Shown here: piece after piece, positions 63,482 through 64,000 of the stretch
How the letters are laid out: every line of letters begins with the position of its first letter
Numbering within the stretch: position 1 is the stretch's first letter
From: Rhizoctonia solani
Lineage: Eukaryota; Basidiomycota; Agaricomycetes; Cantharellales; Ceratobasidiaceae
NCBI RefSeq assembly: GCF_016906535.1
Contig: NC_057381.1
Span: 1,550,001 to 1,614,000, forward strand
Direction: 5' to 3'
DNA: 64,000 nucleotides
The notes under the pieces: generated by a model
Database searches by the model: none
Told to the model about the DNA's origin: nothing
The model's input: only the letters and a program-made list of their open reading frames with translations
Translations under genes and position numbers: made by a program

Positions 63482-64000
63482 ATCAGAAGTTGTCACTCCG
63501 ATAATCGTTTATGTCAAATCAAGACACTGTCTACATACTGTCTGCCTTCGAACTTTATGAGTGAAAGTCGTATTCCAAATTAGGGTGGCTGTGAGGACAA
63601 TGAACTGACCAGGTATAAGTGATGAGACCGGGATGGCCGTTCCACCATCAGAGGGCTATTTAGTTGAAGATCGTTCCGATAAGCGCTGGTGTCCTATTTG
63701 AGGGTGGAAACTCCTCTCTTGTAGCGAGTCTGAGAAGAGAAAAATAATTTTACCTTCTTGAGGTTCTCCCAACAACCATGAGCTCCCACGCCCACTTGTC
63801 GGGTCTTTTGATGCTGACTCTAACTCATTTATTGATGAGGTACAAGCTGAGGAGCATGAACAACACTCTGGTGATGACAGTATAGTTTCAAGAGTGGTCA
63901 AAGGTAACTTTGATACTATATCCTTAAGCTTTGTCGTGGCTTATCCCGACGACAACGTAATCGGCCAGGCATGGCCTCGAAACTAGCCGGGCCATTTGAT
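63482..64000. other. Right end, no gene firmly seen
   Basis: A minus-strand frame at 63656-63901 has no motif. It may be an exon of a gene continuing beyond the window. Confidence 0.3.

Overview
The window is nuclear DNA of a filamentous basidiomycete. The genes are intron-dense, with introns of about 50-65 bp and GT..AG ends. The gene set (PacC, glycogenin, Raptor, CSN2, LSG1, a CYP53-like P450, a PL3 pectate lyase, BTB paralogs) fits an Agaricomycete, most likely a Rhizoctonia/Ceratobasidiaceae-type plant-associated fungus. The genus is inferred from the overall look of the proteins, not from a search.

Layout: 0.5-2.6 kb holds a CYP53-like P450. 3.7-7.3 kb holds glycogenin with a long His-rich tail. 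8.5-11.4 kb holds two BTB-domain paralogs, one with broken frames. 11.6-14.0 kb holds a phenol-hydroxylase-type flavin monooxygenase. 14.9-17.3 kb holds the ribosome-export GTPase LSG1. 19.8-21.1 kb holds an RNase III-like/dsRBD protein (mL44-like), head-to-head with the pH regulator PacC/Rim101 (21.9-24.2 kb). 26.9-34.1 kb is an AT-richer accessory island. It carries three copies of one small uncharacterised family around a large protein with an H...NCxxF signature. 35.0-37.1 kb holds a secreted conserved fungal protein. 37.9-43.0 kb holds Raptor/Kog1, and 43.1-44.9 kb holds CSN2, divergent from Raptor with only 83 bp between the two start codons. 47.9-48.8 kb holds a secreted PL3 pectate lyase. 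50.9-52.7 kb holds an unrecognised protein. 53.8-56.5 kb holds two convergent splicing genes, SAD1/USP39 and HUB1/UBL5. 56.7-63.5 kb holds a multi-pass membrane protein, an MCT-type MFS transporter, a UbiA-type prenyltransferase and another small membrane protein.

Functionally, the left end (P450 and flavin monooxygenase) suggests handling of aromatic acids and phenols. The middle carries core regulation (TORC1 scaffold, COP9 signalosome, PacC) and ribosome maturation. The right end carries tri-snRNP splicing factors and membrane transport.

A strong feature of the whole window is repeated small frame breaks in otherwise well-conserved genes: Raptor has six, CSN2 five, and LSG1, PacC, UbiA, a BTB gene and others one or two. 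Every break can be explained by loss of one or two bases, usually in a short homopolymer. This looks more like base-calling deletions in the assembly than pseudogenes. Exon ends given below are my own reading of splice signals and conserved frames.
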